The translations under genes were made by a program, and so were the position numbers. A DNA stretch of 64,000 bases from Microvelia longipes (Eukaryota > Arthropoda > Insecta > Hemiptera > Veliidae). How positions within the stretch are numbered: position 1 is the first letter of the stretch; each line of letters begins with the position of its first letter. The stretch covers positions 9,727,531-9,791,530 of the forward strand of contig JACMZG010001913.1 in the NCBI GenBank assembly GCA_018340805.1. The letters run 5' to 3'. Below, piece after piece: positions 54,319 through 64,000 of the stretch. Under the pieces are notes generated by a model. The model saw only the letters and a program-made list of their open reading frames with translations. It was not told the DNA's origin and searched no databases.

Positions 54319-54656
54319 GAGACCATTTCTGTAAACATGCCACGCTATCTTTCGAAGTTATAAATATTTATATCGAACTTAAGGAGGATACGAACCCTAT
54401 TGGAAATCCAGGTTAATAACATCAACCTGGTTTGCTGAGCCAGAGAAATTTAAAAAAATCGAATGAACCCGTTCCGGAGTTGATACTACCACTCAAAAAG
54501 ATCAAAACAAGTAATAAATAACCAGAAATTTTAAAATACGGTAGGTTTCCAACAAATGACGATGGGAGTTTCTATATATTTTCAGGATCTGAGTGGAATT
54601 AAATTAGTCTAAAGTCAATCCAAGTACTCAAACCTAGGAGCCTCTTATTTGAATCT
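54319..54656. other. Intron sequence before the triplicated block
   Basis: Unique-looking AT-rich sequence. Contains the inverted pair CCAGGTT and AACCTGG near 54410-54430. No exon candidate. Confidence 0.45.
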
Positions 54657-55626
54657 TGTGCTTTCAAGGCAAATTTTATCGATATATTTGCAACTTACAT
54701 ATTGCTTATATAAAATGCAAATATTAAGTATTTTGCTAGTTGAATCAAAAAATTACTTAATCAATGATGAAAAACTACGAGATAACCTAAACCCAATTTT
54801 TGTTAATTGCACACTAGTAGAACAATTTGGTAACATCGATTAATAATTAGAGAGAATGCTAAGTTTAATATGATTATATAAAAGGAAATATGTGATGCTC
54901 TTTACGCTGCCTTTCCATACTTTCTGAGTCTTTTTTTTTAATCCGTATTCTACTAGAGACATACTTTTTATGGGTTAATTTTAAAAGCCCCGTTTTCTAA
55001 CATTATTTAATGCTCGAGTATTTCGTCGACAACTGTTGAGTTATCTCTAAACTCATAGTTTACATTCTGAAATACCTTAACTCATGTAATGACTAAATCG
55101 TAAAGGAGTTTTTTAGTTCACTATACTAGAGATTAAACCTCTACACATAATTATACATTTTAAAATATTCTAAGGATATAATTTAACAATTGTAAACAAA
55201 GCTAGAATCTATGTACAGTTTAAACAACCTATCTTTCTAAATTATTTTATACGTGAATTATAACACGACCACGCAAGTAAAATAGGTAACGTGGTAAGGT
55301 GCGTAAATAAGATTTTCAGGTATTTATAACGCATTGCCATCATCATGAAATCCAGGTGTACAAATAAAAAAATAAAATCACGACGAAATATATAGTACAA
55401 ATCCTTGGTGTATTGTTTTGGACTTACAATATAGTCAAAAGATATTTATTAAACAGCATAAGAATGATCACAAACTAACTGCTATTTATCGCTGCATAAG
55501 CAAAACAAGCTAACTAATTTGTACTCATAATAAATATATTACTCTCTCCCAGTTCCTACAATCGGTTTGATCCCCCAATATTTTATAAATGCGTAAAAAT
55601 AATTATTATAATTTGGTTAATTGCAG

Positions 55627-56924
55627 CACCTAGTGGTAAAGGAAGTCCTGGATGGGGATTTAATTGGAACTGGAACAAAAGACCTGACGGAAGCGTAGAT
55701 CCTTCTGCACAACCACCAGTAGGACCAGACGGCAAACCAGTGTCAGGATGGGGATGGCCAGGTTTAGGATTTAACTGGAATTGGAACCGAAGACCAGACG
55801 GAAGTATTGATCCTTCTGCCGTGCCACCAGTTGGACCTGACGGCAAACCAGTATCAGGATGGCCAGGTTTAGGATTTAACTGGAATTGGAACCGACGACC
55901 TGACGGAAGTATTGATCCTTCTGCCGAGCCACCAGTCGGACCTGACGGCAAACCAGTATCAGGATGGCCAGGTTTAGGATTTAACTGGAATTGGAACAGA
56001 AGACCTGACGGAAGTATTGATCCTTCTGCCGAGCCACCAGTCGGACCTGACGGCAAACCAGTATCAGGATGGGGATGGCCAGGTTTAGGATTTAACTGGA
56101 ATTGGAACAAGACCTGACGGAAGTATTGATCCTTCTGCCGAGCCACCAGTCGGACCTGACGGCAAACCAGTATCAGGATGGGGATGGCCAGGTTTAGGAT
56201 TTAACTGGAATTGGAACAGAAGACCTGACGGAAGTATTGATCCTTCTGCCGAGCCACCAGTCGGACCTGACGGCAAACCAGTATCAGGATGGGGATGGCC
56301 AGGTTTAGGATTTAACTGGAATTGGAACAGAAGACCTGACGGAAGTATTGATCCTTCTGCCGAGCCACCAGTCGGACCTGACGGCAAACCAGTATCAGGA
56401 TGGGGATGGCCAGGTTTAGGATTTAACTGGAATTGGAACAGAAGACCTGACGAAGTATTGACGAATTTATCAGCCTGGAATCTGACGGAAGTATTGATCC
56501 TTCTGCCGAGCCACCAGTCGGACCTGACGGCAAACCAGTATCAGGATGGCCAGGTTTAGGATTTAACTGGAATTGGAACAGAAGACCTGACGGAAGTATT
56601 GATCCTTCTGCCGAGCCACCAGTCGGACCTGACGGCAAACCAGTATCAGGATGGGATGGCCAGGTTTAGGATTTAACTGGAATTGGAACAGAAGACCTGA
56701 CGGAAGTATTGATCCTTCTGCCGAGCCACCAGTCGGACCTGACGGCAAACCAGTTCCAGGCTGGGGATTTAACTGGAATTGGGGAAAACCTGGAACCAAG
56801 CCTGATAGCTCTGGTGATAAATCAACTGGTAAAGGTGGAGGAGGCTGGGGATGGAACTGGGGAAGACCCAGTAGCAGTGGTGATTCTTCCGCATTATCAA
56901 CTAATGTAGATCCTAGTGGACAGG
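55627..56924 (+). CDS. Exon 6a of the large modular gene: Trp-rich 35/37-residue repeats (frame broken)
   Basis: Acceptor GGTTAATTGCAG, donor GACAGG|GTGAGT, phase 1 at both ends. It begins APSGKGSPGWGFNWNWNKRP and carries about ten repeats of GWGWPGLGFNWNWNRRPDGS followed by IDPSAEPPVGPDGKPVS. It ends in a Gly/Trp segment (KGGGGWGWNWGRPSSSGDSS). The frame is open to about 56115, where AACAAGACC replaces AACAGAAGACC (two bases lost). More 1-base losses occur near 56450 and 56651, so total length is out of phase by one. Repeats are Trp/Asn/Pro/Gly-rich, hydrophilic and likely extracellular. Antisense frames also stay open, only because the repeat length is a multiple of three. Confidence 0.72.
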
Positions 56925-58386
56925 GTGAGTTTAATATTTTTTTTACTCGCTTATTATATATTCTCGGTACTTTGACAACATGTGATACCTATCGCTTTAA
57001 AAATGACCACGTTGTGGAAAAAGAAAATGAGTTAAATACAACATTTATTTTTCCTCTTTTATAATCTAGGTATAAATGAAATGTATTGTTTGTAAAAAAA
57101 TGCGAAACCAGGATGATCCTGGAATTAGGATCCTGGATACAATGTCTCTAATTAAAATGTACCCGGATAAAATGTCTTTAAATAAAATACACCCGCATTA
57201 AATATACCATTTCTACAAATTTTCTCCATAGAAGTATTTATATGGGTGTTTACGGCGTAACAAGATATGCGGGAAGGTCCTGTAGTAAATATTTGTTGAG
57301 TTTACAGAACATATTTTTATTTAGCTTACATGCTTCAAACAAATTTTAACTTTTGATTTAATCTGTTACGAGAAACTAACTAAAGTTGATTTTATTTGTG
57401 CTTTCCAAGCAAATGATCAATTTTTATTAATTTTGCGTTAACTAATACATATTGCTTATAAAATGCAAATAAAATTAAGAGTATTTTGTGTAGTTGAATC
57501 AAAAAATTACTTAATCAATGATGAAAAACTACGAGATAACCTAAACCCAATTTTTGTTAATTGCACACTAGTAGAACAATTTAACATCGATTAATAATTA
57601 GAGAGAATGCTAAGTTTAATATGATTATATAAAAGGAAATATGTGATGCTCTTTACGCTGCCTTTCCATACTTTCTGAGTCTGTTTTTTTTTAATCCGTA
57701 TTCTACTAGAGACATACTTTTTATGGGTTAATTTTAAAAGCCCCGTTTTCTAACATTATTTAATGCTCGAGTATTTCGTCGACAACTGTTGAGTTATCTC
57801 TAAACTCATAGTTTACATTCTGAAATACCTTAACTCATGTAATGACTAAATCGTAAAGGAGTTTTTTAGTTCACTATACTAGAGATTAAACCTCTACACA
57901 TAATTATACATTTTAAAATATTCTAAGGATATAATTTAACAATTGTAAACAAAGCTAGAATCTATGTACAGTTTAAACAACCTATCTTTCTAAATTATTT
58001 TATACGTGAATTATAACACGACCACGCAAGTAAAATAGGTAACGTGGTAAGGTGCGTAAATAAGATTTTCAGGTATTTATAACGCATTGCCATCATCATG
58101 AAATCCAGGACTCAGGTGTACAAATAAAAAAATAAAATCACGACGAAATATATAGTACAAATCCTTGGTGTATTGTTTTGGACTTACAATATAGTCAAAA
58201 GATATTTATTAAACAGCATAAGAATGATCACAAACTAACTGCTATTTATCGCTGCATAAGCAAAACAAGCTAACTAATTTGTACTCATAATAAATATATT
58301 ACTCTCTCCCAGTTCCTACAATCGGTTTGATCCCCCAATATTTTATAAATGCGTAAAAATAATGATTATAATTTGGTTAATTGCAG

Positions 58387-59423
58387 CACCTAGTGGTAAA
58401 GGAAGTCCTGGATGGGGATTTAATTGGAACTGGAACAAAAGACCTGACGGAAGCGTAGATCCTTCTGCACAAGGGACCAGACGGCAAACCAGTGTCAGGA
58501 TGGGGATGGCCAGGTTTAGGATTTAACTGGAATTGGAACCGAAGACCAGACGGAAGTATTGATCCTTCTGCCGTGCCACCAGTTGGACCTGACGGCAAAC
58601 CAGTATCAGGATGGCCAGGTTTAGGATTTAACTGGAATTGGAACCGACGACCTGACGGAAGTATTGATCCTTCTGCCGAGCCACCAGTCGGACCTGACGG
58701 CAAACCAGTATCAGGATGGGGATGGCCAGGTTTAGGATTTAACTGGAATTGGAACAGAAGACCTGACGGAAGTATTGATCCTTCTGCCGAGCCACCAGTC
58801 GGACCTGACGGCAAACCAGTATCAGGATGGGGATGGCCAGGTTTAGGATTTAACTGGAATTGGAACAGAAGACCTGACGGAAGTATTGATCCTTCTGCCG
58901 AGCCACCAGTCGGACCTGACGGCAAACCAGTATCAGGATGGGGATGGCCAGGTTTAGGATTTAACTGGAATTGGAACAGAAGACCTGACGGAAGTATTGA
59001 TCCTTCTGCCGAGCCACCAGTCGGACCTGACGGCAAACCAGTATCAGGATGGGGATGGCCAGGTTTAGGATTTAACTGGAATTGGAACAGAAGACCTGAC
59101 GGAAGTATTGATCCTTCTGCCGAGCCACCAGTCGGACCTGACGGCAAACCAGTATCAGGATGGCCAGGTTTAGGATTTAACTGGAATTGGAACAGAAGAC
59201 CTGACGGAAGTAGCACCAGTCGGATTTAACCCGGAAAACTGACGGAGAAACCAGTCGGACCTGACGGCAAAATTTAACTGGAATTGGGGAAAAACCAAGC
59301 CTGATAGCTCTGGTGATAAATCAACTGGTAAAGGTGGAGGAGGCTGGGGATGGAACTGGGGAAGACCCAGTAGCAGTGGTGATTCTTCCGCATTATCAAC
59401 TAATGTAGATCCTAGTGGACAGG
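58387..59423 (+). CDS. Exon 6b of the large modular gene: Trp-rich repeats (frame broken)
   Basis: Same acceptor and donor as 6a. An 8-base deletion near 58470 (GCACAAGGGACC instead of GCACAACCACCAGTAGGACC) shifts the frame. From 58492 it is open for 245 codons of regular repeats GWGWPGLGFNWNWNRRPDGS...EPPVGPDGKPVS. The end is scrambled around 59210-59290 (partial repeats out of order) and then resumes the GGGWGWNWGRPSSSGD segment. About eight to nine repeats. It is either a decaying duplicate or a badly resolved consensus; splice sites are intact. Confidence 0.65.
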
Positions 59424-60883
59424 GTGAGTTTAATATTTTTTTTACTCGCTTATTATATATTCTCGGTACTTTGACAACATGTGATACCTATCGCTTTAAA
59501 AATGACCACGTTGTGGAAAAAGAAAATGAGTTAAATACAACATTTATGTTTCCTCTTTTATAATCTAGGTATAAATGAAATGTATTGTTTGTAAAAAAAT
59601 GCGAAACCAGGATGATCCTGGAATTAGGATCCTGGATACAATGTCTCTAATTAAAATGTACCCGGATAAAATGTCTTTAAATAAAATACACCCGCATTAA
59701 ATATACCATTTCTACAAATTTTCTCCATAGAAGTATTTATATGGGTGTTTACGGTAACAAGATATGCGGGAAGGTCCTGTAGTAAATATTTGTTGAGTTT
59801 ACAGAACATATTTTTATTTAGCTACATGCTTCAAACAAATTTTAACTTTTGATTTAATCTGTTACGAGAAACTAACTAAAGTTGATTTTATTTGTGCTTT
59901 CCAAGCAAATGATCAATTTTTATTAATTTTGCGTTAACTAATACATATTGCTTATAAAATGCAAATAAAATTAAGAGTATTTTGTGTAGTTGAATCAAAA
60001 AATTACTTAATCAATAATAAAAAACTACGAGATAACCTAAACCCAATTTTGTTAATTGCACACTAGTAGAACAATTTGGTAACATCGATTAATAATTAGA
60101 GAGAATGCTAAGTTTAATATGATTATATAAAAGGAAATATGTGATGCTCTTTACGCTGCCTTTCCATACTTTCTGAGTCTGTTTTTTTTAATCCGTATTC
60201 TACTAGAGACATACTTTTTATGGGTTAATTTTAAAAGCCCCGTTTTCTAACATTATTTAATGCTCGAGTATTTCGTCGACAACTGTTGAGTTATCTCTAA
60301 ACTCATAGTTTACATTCTGAAATACCTTAACTCATGTAATGACTAAATCGTAAAGGAGTTTTTTAGTTCACTATACTAGAGATTAAACCTCTACACATAA
60401 TTATACATTTTAAAATATTCTAAGGATATAATTTAACAATTGTAAACAAAGCTAGAATCTATGTACAGTTTAAACAACCTATCTTTCTAAATTATTTTAT
60501 ACGTGAATTATAACACGACCACGCAAGTAAAATAGGTAACGTGGTAAGGTGCGTAAATAAGATTTTCAGGTATTTATAACGCATTGCCATCATCATGAAA
60601 TCCAGGACTCAGGTGTACAAATAAAAAAATAAAATCACGACGAAATATATAGTACAAATCCTTGGTGTATTGTTTTGGACTTACAATATAGTCAAATAGA
60701 TATTATTAAACAGCATAAGAATGATCACAAACTAACTGCTATTTATCGCTGCATAAGCAAAACAAGCTAACTAATTTGTACTCATAATAAATATATTACT
60801 CTCTCCCAGTTCCTACAATCGGTTTGATCCCCCAATATTTTATAAATGCGTAAAAATAATGATTATAATTTGGTTAATTGCAG

Positions 60884-61931
60884 CACCTAGTGGTAAAGGA
60901 AGTCCTGGATGGGGATTTAATTGGAACTGGAACAAAAGACCTGACGGAAGCGTAGATCCTTCTGCACAACCACCAGTAGGACCAGACGGCAAACCAGTGT
61001 CAGGATGGGGATGGCCAGGTTTAGGATTTAACTGGAATTGGAACCGAAGACCACGGAAGTATTGATCCTTCTGCCGTGCCACCAGTTGGACCTGACGGCA
61101 AACCAGTATCAGGATGGCCAGGTTTAGGATTTAACTGGAATTGGAACCGACGACCTGACGGAAGTATTGATCCTTCTGCCGAGCCACCAGTCGGACCTGA
61201 CGGCAAACCAGTATCAGGATGGGAAGGCCAGGTTTAGGATTTAACTGGAATTGGAACAGAAGACCTGACGGAAGTATTGATCCTTCTGCCGAGCCACCAG
61301 TCGGACCTGACGGCAACCAGTATCAGGATGGCCAGGTTTAGGATTAACTGGAACTTTATCCTTCTGCCGAGCCACCAGTCGGACGACGGCAAACCAGTAT
61401 CAGGATGGGGATGGCCAGGTTTAGGATTTAACTGGAATTGGAACCGAAGACCTGACGGAAGTATTGATCCTTCTGCCGAGCCACCAGTCGGACCTGACGG
61501 CAAACCAGTATCAGGATGGGGATGGCCAGGTTTAGGATTTAACTGGAATTGGAACAGAAGACCTGACGGAAGTATTGATCCTTCTGCCGAGCCACCAGTC
61601 GGACCTGACGGCAAACCAGTATCAGGATGGGTGGCCAGGTTTAGGATTTAACTGGAATTGGAACAGAAGACCTGACGGAAGTATTGATCCTTCTGCCGAG
61701 CCACCAGTCGGACCTGACGGCAAACCAGTATCAGGATGGGGATGGCCCGGTTTAGGATTTAATTGGAATGGTAATAGAAGACCGGACGGAAGTATTGATC
61801 CTTCTGCACTAGGACCTATTGGATCCGGTGGACAATCAAAAGGGGGTGCAGGGTGGAAATGGGTTTGTGGCTGGTTAAAACCTGACGGATCTTTTGCAGC
61901 CCAAACGTCTGATGTAGGCAAGTTAAGATGA
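60884..61931 (+). CDS. Exon 6c of the large modular gene: Trp-rich repeats, possible terminal exon
   Basis: Same acceptor region as 6a and 6b. At least six 1-2 base indels interrupt the repeats (near 61052, 61222, 61315, 61344, 61384, 61630), and one repeat is mostly lost at about 61350. Unlike 6a and 6b it ends in a unique segment, ALGPIGSGGQSKGGAGWKWV, then CGWLKPDGSFAAQTSD and TGA at 61929-61931. No phase-1 donor is visible before that stop, so this copy may be an alternative 3' end of the gene, with exons 7 and 8 reached by skipping it. Confidence 0.6.
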
Positions 61932-62605
61932 CGTTTTAATTCGAAATTTATAGTTTTATTTTTATTCTTTTTAAGTTTTGTGGTTTTTGTTTGATATTTA
62001 AGTGCACTTCTTATAGTTTGTGATATAATTTATTTAATATAATGTTTAGAGATATATAAGAGGTCGAGTGGTTACGAAGTAAAACATCGACAAGGGTTGC
62101 GTAGTTTATATTACATATTATTTCATCTTGCATTGGAGTAATGGCAAATTTACATTTTTGTATGAAACCAATTTTTTAACGTTAATGCTTAATGTTAATG
62201 CTTGTCTTTAAAAGATTTCAGAAACTTCTTTAAAAGGTTACACTAAAAGTTTGATATTTGATGTAAGAACTTATTTCATACATAAGATCAAGTTGGAACA
62301 TATTCCACGATGCAATTGTTCAGTTACAATTTCAATTGTTCCAATATTTTTCTGTGGTTTCTGTTTTCTTTCTTGATAATTGGTCCGAACTATATTGGTT
62401 AATATATATATAATTATAATACTAAATTACTAATACTTATACTAATAATACTAAATTGGATCCGGGAAATTAAAGGACATGAAGTTAGTTGCAGGGTGTA
62501 ACAATTTCAATGAAGTCATAAGAGGAACTATTAAATGAAGTTCAAATTTCTCTACACAACATAATTAATCTAAGCTGGTAATATAATATGTGTGTTTTTT
62601 AGTAG
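61932..62605. other. Possible 3' UTR or intron after exon 6c
   Basis: AT-rich, with no perfect AATAAA close to the TGA. No further exon found before 62606. Confidence 0.45.
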
Positions 62606-62722
62606 GTAGTCAAAATCAAGGTCAGGGAGGATATGGCTGGGGATTAGGCAGCTGGCTTTGGGGTTCCGGTTCCGGTGTTGATCCATCTGCTCAACCATCT
62701 GCTGATTCATCCGCTCAACCCG
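62606..62722 (+). CDS. Exon 7 of the large modular gene: Gly/Trp/Gln segment
   Basis: Acceptor TTTTTTAGTAG, start in phase 1. It encodes GSQNQGQGGYGWGLGSWLWG, then SGSGVDPSAQPSADSSAQPG. The GLGSWLWG stretch recalls the GSWFG module of exons 2-5, and VDPSAQP recalls the Trp-repeat exons, so it belongs to the same gene. It either splices at CCCG|GTTAAT (weak donor, phase 1) to exon 8 or reads two codons on to a TAA at 62725-62727 as a terminal exon. Confidence 0.65.
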
Positions 62723-63373
62723 GTTAATATATTTACTTAATATTTTCTAATTTACTTGATTGTGTTTAGCTAATGTGTTGTCAATGTCACATATCATTAT
62801 TTTTATAACACACGGCGAAAATATTTAGCAAAATCTCACTAAAAACTTCTTACTTATTTAGACTTGTAGAATTTTTTCAGGGTCGTTAAATGGTAAAGAG
62901 ATAAACAAACAAAAAAAGAGTTTATAAACCGGACATATCAGAATTATTAGTTGTAAATTTGTCTTTTAAGTCTCTACAACAAAAATAAACGGAACAATTG
63001 GGGGGAGGGGTTATTGATATCAAAGCTTATAAAGAGACAGAAAGTCAAGCTAAGCAAATCATTTTTCGATTTTGATCATCGATGTTTTGATTCATATGTA
63101 ATAAAACTGATAAAATAATCACTCTAGTTACACGAAGATGTATGATCATAATATTTTATTTTAAAAGTACACACATATTTCTGAAGCGAATATATTTTTA
63201 TTAGCTTTAGAAAATTTACTTAGCTTTCCTACGAGACCAATAGCTTGAACAGTTAAAGAGCAATTTACGATTTTATGATGGGAGGTCAAATCATTTTTAA
63301 AAATATACACCTCCTTCTTTGGTGGGCACTTTATATGAAACACCCTGTAAATATATGTTATTTTTGTTGTCAG
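62723..63373. other. Intron 7
   Basis: AT-rich. No repeat family recognised and no exon candidate. A G-rich run lies near 63000. Ends in the acceptor tract TTTTTGTTGTCAG. Confidence 0.5.
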
Positions 63374-63460
63374 GTGCTAATGAAGGCAGAGGGTGGGGGT
63401 GGAACTGGGGGTGGGGTGGATCTAACCCTGCCACCATAGAGTCGTCACCTCAGCCTCTTA
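63374..63460 (+). CDS. Exon 8 of the large modular gene: Trp/Gly-rich
   Basis: Acceptor TATTTTTGTTGTCAG, strong donor CTCTTA|GTAAGT, phase 1 to phase 1 (87 nt). It encodes ANEGRGWGWNWGWGGSNPAT followed by IESSPQPL. WGWNWGWGG matches the Gly/Trp ends of exons 6a and 6b. The strong donor shows that the gene continues past the right edge of the window. Confidence 0.72.
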
Positions 63461-63771
63461 GTAAGTAATCTCATTAATTTTTTCCCAACTCAAAATAACA
63501 TTGGAAGTGAAGGAACTGATTGCAATTTTTCGTAGCATATGTTATTATACTTATTAATTAAATATTGTTATATATTCATATCCGAGAAAATTAGGCTCTT
63601 TACATAAAATTAGGGTTCAAGTCAGTTTTATTTTAGGGTATCAAATATTTAAAAAAGAAAATACGAAACAGAATCTACAAGTTCAAGTCTGGTTGATTTA
63701 TTGGTCATTATTTTGTGATGATGTAAGTAGATTTATTGTTGCGTATGATTGATCAATGATCAAAGATCAAT
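63461..63771. other. Start of the intron after exon 8
   Basis: AT-rich, with no further signal before the tandem repeat. Confidence 0.5.
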
Positions 63772-64000
63772 GTTAAAGTTATGACATATGAAGACTCTTC
63801 TCAACTTATATTTTGTTAAAGTTATGACATAAAAAGGCTCTTCTCAACTTGTATTCTGTTAAAGTTATGACATAAGAAGGCTCTTCTCAACTTGTGTTCT
63901 GTTAAAGTTATGACATAAGAAGGCTCTTCTCAACTTGTATTCTGTTGAAGTTATGACATAAGAAGGCTCTTCTCAACTTGTATTCTGTTAAAGTTATGAC
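63772..64000. repeat. 43-bp tandem repeat, at least 5.3 copies
   Basis: The unit is GTTAAAGTTATGACATAAGA followed by AGGCTCTTCTCAACTTGTAT and TCT. The first copy is most diverged. The array runs off the right edge. Confidence 0.93.

Larger units (their letters stand above)
54657..61931 (+). repeat. Tandem triplication of an about 2.5-2.7 kb exon-plus-intron block
   Basis: Units start at about 54657, 57397 and 59893 with GTGCTTTCCAAGCAAATG (GTGCTTTCAAGGCAAATT in unit 1). Each holds about 970 bp of upstream intron followed by a Trp-rich exon; the exon-to-next-unit intron of units 1 and 2 is also duplicated. Intron stretches such as AGAGAATGCTAAGTTTAATA through the acceptor AATTTGGTTAATTGCAG are near-identical in all three. 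Length differences come mainly from the number of Trp-rich repeats. The duplication is therefore very recent, or partly a product of assembly. Confidence 0.92.

Noticed and set aside
55583..59216. Long minus-strand ORFs across the Trp-rich exons (up to 279 codons)
   Set aside because: Open only because the repeat length is a multiple of three. The + strand has the splice sites, phases and motif continuity with the rest of the gene.

Overview
This is a low-GC eukaryotic nuclear window, almost certainly from an arthropod and most likely an insect. I infer this from spliced genes with short GT-AG exons in long AT-rich introns, very dense fold-back MITEs, tRNA-derived SINEs, jockey/CR1-type LINEs, a copia relic, a Penelope-like relic and a Polinton/Maverick-like element. 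There are no bacterial signals. I cannot name the species.

Layout. 1-2850: a minisatellite and MITEs. 2854-8138: the last exons of a + strand host gene (Ser/Pro-rich tail with a PPxY motif, stop at 8136-8138), its introns full of SINE, LINE and MITE debris. 8139-11320: tandem and dispersed repeats. 11325-14440: a 96-bp satellite of about 32 monomers. 14840-18881: small DNA transposons, including a 500-bp element with a 10-bp target duplication and a 503-bp fold-back. 18882-23784: a 4.9-kb virus-like transposon, the main find. 24184-27640: copia relic, AT microsatellite, a 1-kb palindrome and an almost perfect fold-back MITE. From 28016 to the right edge: one very large host gene. Its introns hold two LINEs (37827-43560 on +, about 46624-51340 on -), MITEs and a recent tandem triplication.

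The virus-like element has about 830-bp near-identical terminal inverted repeats starting 5'-AGT and a perfect 6-bp target duplication (GATGAC). Both are hallmarks of Polinton/Maverick integration. It carries only four small genes: a leftward unknown, possibly nuclease-like protein; a rightward C2H2 zinc-finger/acidic ORF; an intact 415-codon ORF that I read as a Polinton double-jelly-roll major capsid protein of the F54H12.2 type; and a small possibly PC4-like protein. No DNA polymerase, integrase, ATPase or protease is visible. It looks like a compact capsid-carrying derivative that depends on other elements for mobility. The zinc-finger and capsid frames are linked by an in-phase A AAA AAA heptamer, a candidate -1 ribosomal frameshift site or a one-base indel.

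The large host gene starts with a signal-peptide exon (28016-28098). It continues through exons that all join in one phase (phase 1). Exons 2-5 encode Gly/Ala-rich 11-residue repeats, each exon ending in a GSWFG module. The next block is triplicated (54657-61931) and encodes Trp-rich 35/37-residue repeats. Small Trp/Gly-rich exons follow, and the last has a strong donor, so the gene runs out of the window. I infer a secreted structural, silk-like, adhesive or salivary protein evolving by exon duplication. The Trp-rich exons contain many 1-2 base indels that may be assembly errors or real decay.
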